From Coenobita brevimanus (lineage: Eukaryota > Arthropoda > Malacostraca > Decapoda > Coenobitidae): a DNA stretch of 64,000 nucleotides. The translations under genes and the position numbers were made by a program. The stretch lies in contig CM064732.1 in assembly GCA_032717465.1 (NCBI GenBank), positions 34,592,455 to 34,656,454 on the forward strand. The letters run 5' to 3'. A model generated the notes under the pieces. The model was not told where the DNA came from and did not search any database. It saw nothing but the letters and a program-made list of their open reading frames with translations. Shown one piece after another: positions 1 through 12,181 of this stretch. Each line of letters starts with the position of its first letter. Position 1 is the first letter of the stretch.

Positions 1-2248
1 AAATGAGAGGAAAAAGAACAAAAAAGAAAGGGAAGACGAAAGATAACGAAAATGTAAGCAGAGAGAGAGAAAGAGAGAGGGAGAGAGAGGGGAGTAAGTA
101 TGATATCCAACAAGCTACTGGTGTCAGAAGGACCAACATGTTTCCAGTGAATACCGTCTACCCATCACTTCAACGTATCACCATCATAAAGATATCCAAC
201 CACCTTTTACCCTGAATCGGTGAAGGTTTAGGTTTATTGCCTATCGACTGCGCATGGATTACAAAGGCATATGATCAAATCATATTAATTCAAAACCTTC
301 CCCTAGAATATCACAAACAACAGCCTATATTACCTGCAGGTCCTGCTGGGTGAAGGGGGACACGTGGGAAAAAGTTTTTGTTCAAGCATCTGACCCGCAT
401 GAATTTCGAACGGGAGTTACTGCGATGCTGATGTACAGACCAGTACACCACGAGATTCTCGGGCCATTTTTTTTTTTTTTTAATCATGTAAATGGCCGGG
501 AAGGAAGTTGCTGATTTTTAAAAAAGTTTCTACATTTAGACAATATCATTAATAACTTTACTCATATATAAACATTTATATATGTGAGCACTAGTGCTAA
601 ATGATCATAAAATAAACACAACTAACTTTAACATTTATCAGAAAAGGAACACAAAACATAATGTGAGATTCTAATACCTAGAACCGTAACATATAAATTA
701 CTATCCTGCCATAAGAACTAATAAGAATAATAGCTGAACCTAACTAAATCGTAATAATATTCTTATATTAAACAAGTAAATAAATCGACCAACAGAACAC
801 AATCGACTGCAAATGTGAAATGACTTTCTGCATTGCACACCTGTAGTCATTACCTGCTGACTGTCAGGCGAGGCAAGATGTAGTATATGGGTATTCAATA
901 TTTTTGAAACATCACCATGAGGATCGGAATTTTTCCATACACGTCAAAGGTAGACTCTAATTAACATGAGTTATGGAAATATCACATAAGTCGAAAACAC
1001 TTCATGATTTCTAGATAACTTGTATTATTAAAAATGTTGCCTACTGCGGATCTCAAGAATATATATACTGTATATCTATCTATCTATATGAAAAGTCCTA
1101 TATTAAACCTGTGAGATCCAGGAGCTTAGGCTAGGCTACCATAGCATAGTCAAAAATATTAACAATAGTTGGTCGGCCTACGTCCCTGGTGGCATTACCT
1201 GGTCAAAAAATCCCCAGCTGCCTCTTAGGGCTTCCGATCTACGCATATTTGGCACATTACGTTCACAGCGGCAGCGTCTTACATCACTGCTTCTCCGGAT
1301 GTTCTTTTATCATTGTGGATTGAAGAGCTGATGCATAGTGTCAAATAAATCCAGCTTTGCAACTCCTATTAGGGATAGAGTGCAGAAATATCTGAAACAG
1401 GGTTCAACTTACCGTTATGTTCCTAGCTCCTAAGATAGCACCCCCCTCCCCACTTTTTTTTTTTTTTTGTAAATATCTGCCTAAAGATTAAAGCAACTCA
1501 TCCTAAATGCATGTAATATTGCGTTGTACTTCTGATCTTTATCCAGATCCAATTTTTTTCCCCTGAAGATGGAATGAGGTTGGATCCTGAAACATTGGAA
1601 GATGAAGTACAAAAAAGGGAAAAACAGCAACAATATACCCAGTAATATGGGACAAAGAAACATTCATTCATTGTTCAAACCCATGGAATCCTGGTTCCAC
1701 CTCGCCAGCTTAACCATGTACACCAAACTATAAATCTTTTACTTTACGGAAACCTTTGCAAAGAGAATCTACCTAAGTAATTCGACGGAACTTAATGGAA
1801 ACTGAGTTTCGATCATTACCGTTGTTATCATCCTAAACCGCTCAATCTCAGCTACAGAAACTGGTGATGTAGTATCCAGAAACAGGAAAACAACGAGACA
1901 AAAAATACATAATCAATATATCAAGCAGAGATAGAAAGTGAATGTTTTGCTGGACTGTATTACTACCAGTAAAGGCAGAGATTATGATAGCGGTCATGAG
2001 TGTGGGGTTTAGCATTCATGGTTAAAAATTTCAATCCCAAATGACATCAGCAGCCAAAGTTTAAAGCCTAGAAAGCAAAGCTTTTATTTGCTGGATAAAG
2101 TTGCTTGGTGTTAATGGACATTAAGATTTAAGTCTACTGACAAGAGTCTCATGGTCCTACCGGGTTGCTCAGAGCCGTCTCTGAACCATGCTTCTCTTGG
2201 TGACCAGCAGTTGGCCAAATGAGAACAGTTTCCGAACAGTTCTCACCA
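1..2248. other. No gene seen; AT-rich unique-looking sequence
   Basis: I see no supported gene, RNA or element here. The stretch holds a short GA-rich run at about 60-93, T-runs near 467-481 and 1457-1468, and otherwise AT-rich sequence with frequent stops in all frames. Confidence 0.5.
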
Positions 2249-2400
2249 TCACCAACGGTACTACCATCACCATCCTCATTATCAGAGCTACCATCACCAC
2301 CACCACCACCACCATCACAGCTACTACGACCACCATCATCACCATCACATCTATCACCACAACCACCACCACCACATAGCTACCACCACCACCACCACAT
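2249..2400. repeat. (ACC)n/(ATC)n trinucleotide repeat
   Basis: Imperfect CAC/ACC/ATC trinucleotides run for about 150 bp. The repeat makes apparent reading frames on both strands (poly-Thr/Pro on plus, poly-Val on minus), which should not be read as genes. It lies directly before a jockey-like LINE fragment. Confidence 0.85.
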
Positions 2401-2433
2401 CTCTACCTGTCAATATTCCCATATCCACTACAA

Positions 2434-3023
2434 TTGATATCCTAGGTGTCACATTAAACACCAATCTAAGCTGGACAGCTTGTTAAATCCATTGTTAAAA
2501 AATGCTTCAAAAAAATTGGGACTTCTGTGCAGAGTTCGCAAATGCTTCAATGACGAGCAGTTGGCCACAATATACAAAAGTCATGTGCGTTCTCAGATCG
2601 AATACTGTTTGCCACTGTGGAGTGGATGTGGAGCGGTTGCACTGAGGCAGTCGGACAAAATTCAAAATAAAGCCATCGGATTAGTCAATAATCCTGCCAT
2701 TATGCAGGACCTTCGTCTCTTTTCAGTACGTAGAGATGTTGCATCTTTAGCATTATTTTACCGATATTTTTACCGTAAGTGCTCTGACGAACTTGCTTCA
2801 ATTGTACCTCCCCTTCACATTTTCTCCCGAAATACTCGGGCAGTTGGGAGACCCGTTAACTCACACTCTCTCCCCCGCAATGCACAACTTCTACTGATCA
2901 AAATCCATATATCCCCCAAACTGATACTCCCTGGAATTCACTTCCTGGGAGTTGCTTCCCACGAACATTTAACCCACTTTTCTTTAAATCCAGTTGTCAT
3001 AGATATTTTATGAATGGAGGATG
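2434..3023 (+). pseudogene. Jockey-like LINE, 3' fragment of the reverse-transcriptase ORF (subfamily 2)
   Basis: The translation begins near ILGVTLNTNLSW and continues as one frame to 3013. It carries the C-terminal block usual after the polymerase core of jockey-type LINEs: KLGLLCRVRKCF, a QIEYCLPLWSG segment, and DVASLALFYRYFYRKCSDEL. The polymerase fingers and palm, including YADD, are absent, so this is a 5'-truncated copy. Its end, with the word TTTATGAATGGAGGA near 3008, recurs at about 38,102, so the 36.9-38.1 kb copy belongs to the same subfamily. The usual ORF end is lost. The calls rest on motif recognition. Confidence 0.75.
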
Positions 3024-3097
3024 CCTTTAGGCACATTGTCTTTTTTTTTTTTTCCTTTGTTTTTCCTTCCTCCATCCATTGTCTCTCAAAAAACAAA

Positions 3098-3245
3098 CTC
3101 TATCACCACCACAGCTACCACCACTACATCACCATTACAGACATCATCATTATCACAATTATCATCATAGCCGCCACCATCACTGCCATAGTTACCACCG
3201 CCACCATCATCGCCACAGCATACCATCCCCACATTTACTACCACC
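3098..3245. repeat. (ATC)n/(ACC)n imperfect trinucleotide repeat
   Basis: A second CAC/ATC-rich stretch, similar to 2249-2400, follows the jockey-like fragment. The LINE fragment is thus flanked by the same class of trinucleotide repeat on both sides. Confidence 0.8.
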
Positions 3246-3315
3246 ATTTTCTGCTGAATAAAATTGTCTGCTCATAGCATTAATGAAGGAATTGACATGG
3301 GAATGTAGATGTACA

Positions 3316-3316
<1 letters not shown>

Positions 3317-3359
<43 letters not shown>
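3317..3359. repeat. (CT)n microsatellite
   Basis: A nearly pure TC dinucleotide run of about 43 bp. Confidence 0.95.
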
Positions 3360-3361
<2 letters not shown>

Positions 3362-3487
3362 ATAGGCGCATAAAAAATTCCACGGTAATGCCCTGCCACT
3401 TCTTTCATGTGTGTGTTTTGTAACACAAATGGGCTGTCTAGCACTTACAAATGAGAGCCGTTTCCTGTTCACACTTTCCTTTGCTCA

Positions 3488-3700
3488 AATCCAACAAGAA
3501 TGTGTTTACACAGGAGCAAGTGCTGAACTCTCCTGTCGGGCTGTTTAGCACTTGCTACTGCAACCATAGGAAAATTTTGGAGTTAAAACACCCCTTCAGA
3601 ATATTTTAGTCAACATGAAATTAAAATTGGTCCATCTGGGATCCAAATCAAACCATCCTGCAAAGTTTCATCAAAATCCTTCTTTCCAGTTTTGGCTGCA

Positions 3701-3780
<80 letters not shown>
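3488..3780. repeat. Dispersed-repeat-like sequence ending in a (CA)n array
   Basis: The unique part includes GCAAAGTTTCATCAAAATCC near 3660, a style of sequence I associate with dispersed non-coding repeats of marine invertebrates. It runs into (CA)n at 3702-3780, interrupted once by a T. Assignment of the unique part to a family is inference. Confidence 0.45.
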
Positions 3781-3782
<2 letters not shown>

Positions 3783-3784
3783 GA

Positions 3785-6090
3785 TTATAGTGTACTATAT
3801 TTCAGTGGAGGTGCTAACAAAGAAACTATAATTCAGTGACTGCTGGTACTTTACTGAGCACAGTGAAGTTGTTCAGCACAAACCAGATAAGGATCCAACT
3901 ACTATACATATAGTACATCCATATCAAAAGAGGTCTGCAATTAACTAGTGGTAGAATAAATTAACAAGCCATCGTAGTAGATGGCTCATGTTTAAATTGC
4001 CTTTAACCCTTTCACTCTAAGAGGTTTCGCTTAAGCAGAATATAAATAATCTTGAGGTGGTACCAACAGCTGAAAAAGGTAATCGTAATGGAGGGATGAA
4101 TACCTCAGTCTCATATGACTAATGTCGAATGTCACTCTAGTTATGCAGCATTCACGAGTCAACGAAAGATATAGCTGAACATAAAAACATCTTTACTTAT
4201 ACCTTAAACTCAGCAGCTAAGGGGGGGTCTCAATTCCTGCGACAACCGCAAGGAGTTCTGAAAGGTGCAGTCAGAAAAAATATTTTCTGCTTTCTTCCAG
4301 ATTATTCCATAAGCACAAGCAAAACAAGCAAGCGATAATCACGTGAAGCTTTCTTCTTTAGTTCCTGAATAGTTCTTCTGTATAACTTGCTTTAATTAAC
4401 TCAACTAAATATCACAAAGACCTTCGAGTATATTCCATTATATCACAGATAAGAAGTGGGTGAGCAAACACCAAAATTAAATACTAAATCTGTTATGTCA
4501 GTTGGGGCCAGCCCGATTCCTCACTCTGTCTACCACAAAAGGAAACATAATATAAAGTACCATTGTGTGTGTTATCAATAAGTTAAATACCAGCAATGGG
4601 AAGGGTACTGCATGTAGCCACAAGTATGTAAGCCTCCGAATGCATCAATAATAATTTTTTCTTGAAACTAAATCTAATCTTACAATAATACACATCAAAG
4701 AACATTAATCAGCGATAAGGTTCCTAATCCTATAGAGGTCTTTAAACAATGATGTCAGAGGTAATTCCTATGGTTGCCTCATATACAGTTAATAAATCAA
4801 TAAAATCAGTTAATTAGTGACCAATCTACTCGTCAACAATACTCGTTATCAACTTCAGCATCATCATAGCAAATAAAAAAGTACTCATTTATCACAGTAT
4901 CATCGGTCATCTGGCTGCCTGACTAAGTTCTCCACGTAAAACTACGTAAGGTAAAGGAACAGGACCTCAGGGTTGTACTACAATAATTTTCACACAAATC
5001 TAAAGTGAAGACTATTTATTATAACAAAAACTTCCAATCAGTTAACTCTTTAAAAAATAACATTCACTTGTGAATGGCACTTTATGTAGATTTGATTGAT
5101 CTCTTGACATTTAACAGGGTCTTTATCCCAAGTCAACATGATTCATAAAATCCTGGTCAATATTTCTCTCTGCTTCTCACTGTACACACTTACTCTCCAA
5201 AATCACTAACTATTCACTGTTACCCCGAGTTTTTTCCAGTATCCCACACATTGTTGTTTCTGCACCATGATCGGTTCTGCCCAGTCTAGCTCCTTTATCT
5301 CAGGTGTCGCCCTCTTTTTTTCCTACCTCTTTCTGACCGCTCAGTGCTCTATCTTTTGCTTATAAAGGAGCTCATAGTTTGTTAATGAAGAGGCGTGTCT
5401 TGGGCATGGGCTGAGATATTTCACATCTTTCGTCCATGTCGTAAGAGCGTCCTCACACTGGTCGTCCACAAATATATGGTTGCTTCTCAACCACTGTGGT
5501 GTCAGTGATTCACAGTTGATTTGATGATTCACTCCCACAGCTCGCCTAGCTGTTAGGGCATGTCATACTTTCTGACAATTACATTTTGCGATAGCAGGTC
5601 ACTTTTTTAGTGCATTCATATGTGTAGATCTCATTTCAATCAAATTGTTGAAAAAAAAAAAAAAAAAGCTACTGGCATACCTATTTGAAAATATGACAAA
5701 ACATGCCATCCCTTGAATCTGAATTGTCACTGTGCCTTGATTACCTCAGCAGTTTAATCATGCTATATTCTTGTCTCCTTTTATGCTTGCATTGAAAATT
5801 TGTTGGATTACATATATTTGCCATTTCGCCAGCCGTTTTGTTCATCCGTTTGACTGCCTATGGAAAGTGTATGTTATGTACTGGAGTGGTGACTCAATTG
5901 TTTACGTAATAGAATATTGTTCTCAAGCTGGAAGCATCTGTCCACTGGTATATCTAACAAGTGTTGCTGCTAGCATTATTTTCATTATACGGAGAACGGA
6001 TGGAAGGACCCATCTATGGCATCAAGAACACCAGATAGTCAGCAGCTAATTCACTGAGCAGCTATCTTGGTGGTCCTGCTGGCTTCATAT
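3785..6090. other. No gene seen; AT-rich spacer
   Basis: Unique-looking AT-rich sequence with a poly-A run at 5650-5667. A TTAA followed by CCCTTTCACT occurs at 4003, like a piggyBac end, but I found no partner. An open frame at 5771-6049 has no recognisable domain. Confidence 0.45.
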
Positions 6091-6091
6091 T

Positions 6092-8423
6092 GACAGAAGT
6101 CCCAAGCTCAGGGATTGTATAAGAAGAGGTATTGAGATCCAAGAGGCCAATATTATTCTCCATGATCATGACAGAAGAAATATTCATCTGAAACAATTTT
6201 TTGAAATTGTGGCTGATGAAGTGACTGATGCCTGGAGTAGGTCCAACCATCTCTTCAACGAACCTGTGATCGTGGGAAAGAAGTCAATTATTCAGAGGCT
6301 AGAAATGGCATGGAGAGCCTTTTCTGACAATTCTAGAGGCAAGGGCAAGAAGAAAGGAGAGATCAAAGAATGGGAGAAGTTTCATTCTCTCTCTGACATC
6401 ACTAAATGCAGGTGTCCTATTCTTTTGTGTAGTGAGGAAGCAGCTCCATGTAAACAAGACTGTCAGGATGAGGCACACTGTCTCTGTCCCTGTACCAGAG
6501 AACAAAAGCTCCCCTACTTAGATCTGCGATGGTAGAGGTCTCAAAGGGAAAAGCAGGGTAGCAGATCTGCTTATATGATTGGCACTATGGACGCCAAAGA
6601 GACAGCCAGGCAAAGGAAGACGATTAAAAGGAGAAAAACTTCTGACGAGACCATGCAAAAACAGTAAGAAGAAAAAGACAGACATTCGTTGCTAATGACT
6701 AAGAGATGTGATGTTGATGACACAACCGATGATGCACATGTTACTGCAGAAGATCAGAGTATGGACATTGAAATGGGAAGTGAAGAAGAAGAGATTACTC
6801 GGGAAGAGCAAGGTGTTACAATGAAAGAAAGCTGAAGAAACTATCTCAACATCAGTGGAACAGCGGAGTTTTCTTTGAGATTCGATGTGTCATCAGGCGC
6901 AACAGCAGCAATTTTCAATGGCGCCATGTCAGATTGGATATGGGGTGGACATTCGCCTGTGAGCAAGAAGTATTTGTGCTGCGACACCAAAAAGTTTTCA
7001 GAGCAGGAGACAAGATTATGTGAGTAGCGACAGATGAGACTGAACAACAGTTAGCTGGAAGTGATGTCAAAGGAGAGTTTGTTGATGGAAGACGAGATGA
7101 TACGCTTGTGCTGGAGCAAGATAAGGAGATGAAGAAGTTTCGCAAGAGAGTGATACTGTAAAAGAGAATCATATCATGGTCACAGAAGAACCTAAAGGGA
7201 GCTATGCCACACACTACACCACAGAAATAAAGTGCAGGATGGCAAAACCAGCAAAGCAAGCCACCATTGGCCTCTATGACTGTATGAGGGACAGAGGGTT
7301 CGATACATCCATTGAGATGATCGGCAGCGATACTACAACTGAAATGTCCGGCCACAAAGGAGGCATGCTCCACCATACTGAAAGGCTGGTTGGTCGCTGG
7401 CTGTTCATGATGTTCTGCTGTCTGTTTATCAACAAGCTTCCATGGCAGCATGTTGTTGCACAATTGGATGGTCCTACCTCATCAAGTCACAGGTAGCAAG
7501 GTGCAGAAGGCAAGATGCTGGCCGGAGTGAACTCCATGGAGCAGAAAAAGGAATTCCAGCCCATACAGTTGCTTGAGCCTTTGGTGGAGATTCCTGATGA
7601 TGTGGTAGGGAAGATGAGCATAGATAACAATGTAGCCTGGAAGATCCTGCATGCTATTGCCAGTGGCACGCTTGAGCCTGAAGTGTCGACAGTGCTGTGT
7701 GGCAAGCTCTGCCACAGCAGGTGACTGACACCCGCGATGCAGTGCCTCATGATGTACATTATTCAGCATGACCTTGGTACCCACGACAAGGAGGTGGTGC
7801 GATTCCTCGCGACCTGGGTGACCCAGGTGTACTTACCCATGTTTTAACTCATCAAGGCGAAACATCTTATCAAGGACGGACCCCACCATCTCCTCACTCT
7901 ATTTAGGCTATGGAGACAGCAGAACGATAGGGTGAAGGCTATCACGAAGCCCTGCCTGCTGTCTGAGGTTTGGTGTTCCCACCCTGAGCCTCTCCTGGTG
8001 GCTTTGCTATCTTCATGCAATTCTGAAAAGACAAAGTTTGCTATGGAGATCATTAATCTGAGGGGAGGAGATGGTAGTGGCAGCAAAGCAGCCATGGAGT
8101 ACAAGATACCGTCGACAGTGAACCTGCAAGCCACCAGCCTCATCCAGATGATTGACTGGGAGAAGGAGGCGGTGCCCGAGCCCTTCTTCACATGCAGTCT
8201 CACTTCGTCACAGTTGGAAGACATCAAGAACTCTCCTCTGGTCGTACCCACGTACTACCTTCACACCCAGAGCTGTGAGCGAGCTGTTAAGCTGGTCACC
8301 AAAGCTTCCAATTTTGTGTGTGGCTGGGTCAAGAGGGACGGTTTAATAAGGGCGCACATGAAGCACAGGGACCTGAAGCCTGTGTTCAAGAGCAAAAATG
8401 ACTTTATGATTGCATTTAAGTAG
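6092..8423 (+). pseudogene. Intron-free pseudogene of an uncharacterised invertebrate protein family
   Basis: The plus strand encodes a long degraded protein in pieces. The first piece (about 6092-6535) has a RDCIRRG start, a basic stretch, and a Cys-rich block: CRCPILLCS and then CLCPCTREQKLPYL. After frameshifts a middle piece reads SSGATAAIFNGAMSD (near 6885-6930) and FVDGRRDDTLVLEQDKE (near 7076-7128). From 7176 to 8423 a single frame runs to the C-terminus, broken by TAG at 7494-7496, TGA at 7722-7724 (inside GKLCHSR-stop-LT, where relatives I recall have Trp) and TAA at 7845-7847. The tail includes HTQSCERAVKLVTKAS and a CGWVKRDGLIRA segment. This matches the layout of an uncharacterised family I recall as multi-copy in arthropods and other invertebrates; its function is not known to me. 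The lack of introns and multi-copy habit suggest a mobile or retrocopied origin. It is not translatable as it stands. Confidence 0.65.
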
Positions 8424-9831
8424 CTATATGCTGTGCTGGAAGCATTTTTCGGTATGTAGAATATTATCATGTGTTTATTGTTATCCAAAATAAACATGGT
8501 CGAGTATACTGAAAAAATGAGTTATTATTCAAACTTGAAATATGTTTCCCGGCAGCTAATATTTATTTAATCAAAAATCCAAGTTCATATTCTTAACCTC
8601 TAAACTGCGGGGTTGTTTCAGCGCTCCTTGCGTGTCCCGTGGGGGTATTCGCACTCTGACAGACTTTGTAAAAATATTTGCCAAAAATTAGTTATTAGTC
8701 CAAGAATATTATAATTAAATATGCACATGACACATACCTTTAGCTTTCTCCTGGGATGTTTGTTGAGCCTTCGTCGAGTACCGTAGGACTTGTGGAGACT
8801 TCTGAAGTTGGGTAACGAAGTCTCCACTTTACACTTCCCGACATCCCGTAATATGATTACCATAGCCTGATATTATCACTAGAAACACTATTCTATGATT
8901 TTCAAATAGTTTGGAATCAATACTCCAAAAAAAAAAAAAAAACACTGTGAAAGCAATGAAAATTACGAGCGTGTACCAGCTTCCCACTTGCTCTCATTCG
9001 CCGCTGGTATTGTCATTTATTATTCATAAAAACACTCACACTTTATATATCTATTACTATATAACACTTATATATATCTGCAGTCTTTATCGATAAGTTT
9101 CCTTCAGTAATAGTAGTTTATTGTCACTGTAGGCATTCAATTTCACTTTCAGTAAAATATATAGCATGCAATTTTTCATCCTATATACTAGCATTGAGAG
9201 CGAATCTGTCACTTTCACTTTCACTTTCATAATTAATAGTATTCATACATGCTAGAGTGAAACTTTCACTTTCATTACTCCTAGTATATATACTCGTATT
9301 CTTATAATACTACTCATTTACATTTCTATTTACATTCTGTATTTTATTTACATTATTTACATTTCTTTTTTATTTACACTCTGTTATGCACTGTCACTTG
9401 CAGTAACTTATAAAACTATTTTCCACTGTTCACTTATATTTACATTAATTGCTTTCGCTTGCTGTTTAGACATTATTTACATTTCCACTTGCACTGTTTT
9501 AGTCACCAGAAAGAGCATAGTCACTGTCCATCATTTTCATTGATAAAGTAGCCAGTTCACGTTCCACAGCAGTCACTTAGCCGTTTACCCATTTCCACAT
9601 GAGGTTTAGTAGGGGTAGAGGTCACAGAGCCCTTTGCATGGGGCTAAAAAGCGGCGGAATTGGACAGGCGCGAATCCGACATGGTTTCATCTTGAAAGAC
9701 GACAGTAAACTGAATGCTGTGGTGGCCTAGGGGCAGTGAAAGGCTGCCAATGTCAGCATGGTGACAGCTGCTAATATAAGCGCCATGAAATGATTGGCAG
9801 GAAATCTAGACAATACATAATAAAGTAGGTA
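8424..9831. other. No gene seen; AT-rich with CTTTCA- and TTTACA-rich patches
   Basis: Holds a perfect hairpin at 8792-8827, a poly-A run near 8926-8942, loosely repeated CTTTCACTTTCA words at about 9140-9275 and TTTACATT words at about 9320-9490. No coding signal is recognised. Confidence 0.45.
8792..8827. repeat. Perfect 11-bp stem-loop
   Basis: GTGGAGACTTC at 8792-8802 is exactly inverted as GAAGTCTCCAC at 8817-8827, with a 14-base loop. No poly-T or gene end is close enough to call it a terminator. Confidence 0.7.
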
Positions 9832-9839
9832 GTTCCAGG

Positions 9840-10625
9840 CAGTGTTGCCAAATTGGCGGAAAATCCGCTAGATCTAGCGGATTTCATTTTCAAGTGGCGG
9901 AAAAAATTTGATGCCAGCGGACGGCGGAAAATCTAGCGTATTTACTGTGCACTTGGTGGATTTCTAGCGGATTTGAGAATAGCTGGTATTACTGCACAGT
10001 TATTAATATTTTTTTTTCAACTATTATGAAATTCGTAGGAAAAGTAATTATGATGTAATAAGAATTTGGAAATCTGACCATCTCAGTCTATCCATCCGTT
10101 TTCTTTCTGTCTGAACTCTGAAGTCCGAACTGAGTGAACACGTTCTCACCATATGGGCGACCGGGTGGAGGGAGGGGAGGGGGTAGTACACCAGTATTCC
10201 TCCAGACTTCACCATGACCGTTTAAGTGGTTACCTTCTGTTTGAAAATGGGGCCGACATACACTCAAGCATATAGGAAGAACTTAAAAGTGTTGCAACCA
10301 TAGTTGATTAGGTTAACTGTTAGATATATGTTTAATTCTTATAAAATTTGCATGTATTGTGGATAGATCAAAATAATAATCCAAACAGTATTAATATTTG
10401 CTAGTTATACACATGCACAGCCACTTCAACATTTCAGTAACATTCAGAAAGCACTTTACACAATGTATCCAACCTTACCAAGCAGGGCACTGGATCATAT
10501 TGGCTGGTGGTGATGATTATGATGTTTATTTTGAAGAATTACATGGGTTTATAGTGTTTAGCGTATTTTAGCGGATTTTCCTGGTCACTCTAGCATATTT
10601 TTGTCAGTCCCATTTGGCAACACTG
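9840..10625. mobile_element. Non-autonomous hAT-like DNA transposon, 786 bp
   Basis: The left end CAGTGTTGCCAAAT is perfectly inverted at the right end (ATTTGGCAACACTG, ending at 10625), giving 14-bp terminal inverted repeats. The flanks are identical 8-bp direct repeats, GTTCCAGG at 9832-9839 and 10626-10633. An 8-bp target duplication and a CAG start are hallmarks of the hAT superfamily. Inside the left end is a perfect 24-bp palindrome (9861-9884) and several repeats of GCGGAAAATC and AGCGGATTT, typical of subterminal transposase-binding repeats. There is no transposase frame, so movement would have needed a transposase supplied elsewhere. The superfamily is well supported; the family is not known. 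Confidence 0.85.
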
Positions 10626-10633
10626 GTTCCAGG

Positions 10634-11907
10634 TGAATGTAAATATCACTTAGGGTTCTCCCTTCCTTTCTTACATATATTTTTATTACGAGAATAGATT
10701 ATACGGCACATTTCAAGGGGAAATAAACAGGGAAAATTAGCGAACGAGTGCACGTGAGGTGTTGTCAGGTGATAATTAGCCAATTCCAGGTGTATTGCAC
10801 TATCACTTACCTTATTTCTTTTTTGTATATATTATTTTGTATAAGGATAGGGCATAGGGCCTATTTCAATGGATGATATCAGTGGAAAATTCCGGGGATG
10901 ATTTACTTAGCGCAGCGCGGCTGGGCAGGCAAGAGGAGAGGGTAATGGAGGGAAGGTAGGGAGGGGAGTCAAGAACGGGGAGAAATGGCTAAATTGTCAA
11001 CAATGGATGGGAGTACAGATGAGATTAGGAGTAATGACTAGTGTTGGACATTGGCAGTACTGATAGATGATACAAGCCACCACTTGAAAGCCCGGGCGAA
11101 TTCAAAATAACACAGAATCACAAAAGTGATGCCCCACGGTATGATCCCTTGCTCCCAAGCGTCACGAAAGTGGCGATCCATGGTTAAGGGGCTAATCAGC
11201 ATACCTTAATGCATCATAAAAGTGACCTGCAAAACTGAAAGTAATTATTTTTCGAAAATCACCTTAATATGACATACCCTACTGTACAGTGTACACAACA
11301 CCATTAACACAGTCGCAACTACATCTCTCACTTTCACTAGCGTTGTGTTATACATTCAATATACATCATAAACCATGGTTCTTCATACTTATTTGCGATT
11401 TATCAGGACTGTTCACTCCGTAGCACTCTCTGGGTGGCTCATGTATTTGTATTTGCCTCGTAATGTGTTTTTATAGCCATGGGTACTCCTTGGGACTGTA
11501 GGGTGGTTGTCTATCTCCTGGGTACAGTGTTAATTGAGTTGTTGTTTGGAGAGAGCACTGAGAGCTGGCGTCCTATCATCTGAAAATAGAGTTGATGTTA
11601 CCAGCGATGATATCACGGGGTTCTGCCTGCGACACTCACTCTCGGCTGATAAAATATTCAGGCATCAGCTAAAATAAATCATCAGATACATTCCATATAG
11701 AAGGGATTGACGGTGACCTTATAACTCTTTCAAGCCTCTACGATCTATAATCAACTGCATAAAACTACGTAACGTTAGCCAGTATAAAATAGTGAAACGG
11801 GACACTACCCTGAAAATGAAACAGGCAACAGGTATATCAAGTGTGAAGTTTCTGGCGATCTGTGGCTGAATGGATCAAAGTACAACATGGTCAGGGTGGA
11901 GGGACAA
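10634..11907. other. No gene seen
   Basis: Unique-looking sequence with no recognised domain, RNA or paired ends. Confidence 0.45.
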
Positions 11908-11941
<34 letters not shown>

Positions 11942-11960
11942 TTGCCAGGAAGAGTAATGG

Positions 11961-11991
<31 letters not shown>
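11908..11991. repeat. (CT)n followed by (GA)n, inverted arrangement
   Basis: A CT run at 11908-11941 and a GA run at 11961-11991 are separated by about 19 bp, so the two can pair as a hairpin. Confidence 0.9.
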
Positions 11992-12055
11992 CATGGGAAG
12001 GAAAGTAGTTTAAAATGGTTCGTCCTAAATTAAAATTCTGCTCAATTGTCTCTAA

Positions 12056-12123
12056 TTTTACCCTCTCTGTCCCTGTCTCTGTCTCCGTCTCTGTCTGTCT
12101 CTCTCTCTCTCTGTTTGTGTGCC

Positions 12124-12180
<57 letters not shown>

Positions 12181-12181
12181 G
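12056..12181. repeat. (CTGT)n/(CT)n compound microsatellite
   Basis: Tetranucleotide CTGT and dinucleotide CT runs of about 125 bp. They make spurious Leu/Ser- and Arg/Glu-rich frames. Confidence 0.9.

Noticed and set aside
4003..4016. A lone TTAACCCTTTCACT resembling a piggyBac end
   Set aside because: No inverted partner with TTAA was found within several kilobases, and the word is short.
5771..6049. A 92-residue open frame with a hydrophobic middle upstream of the pseudogene
   Set aside because: It has no recognisable domain and is not continuous with the conserved frame starting near 6092.
7176..8423. Stop-codon reassignment or readthrough keeping the uncharacterised ORF alive
   Set aside because: The three in-frame stops are TAG, TGA and TAA, one each, and the 5' half is additionally frameshifted. 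Decay explains this better.
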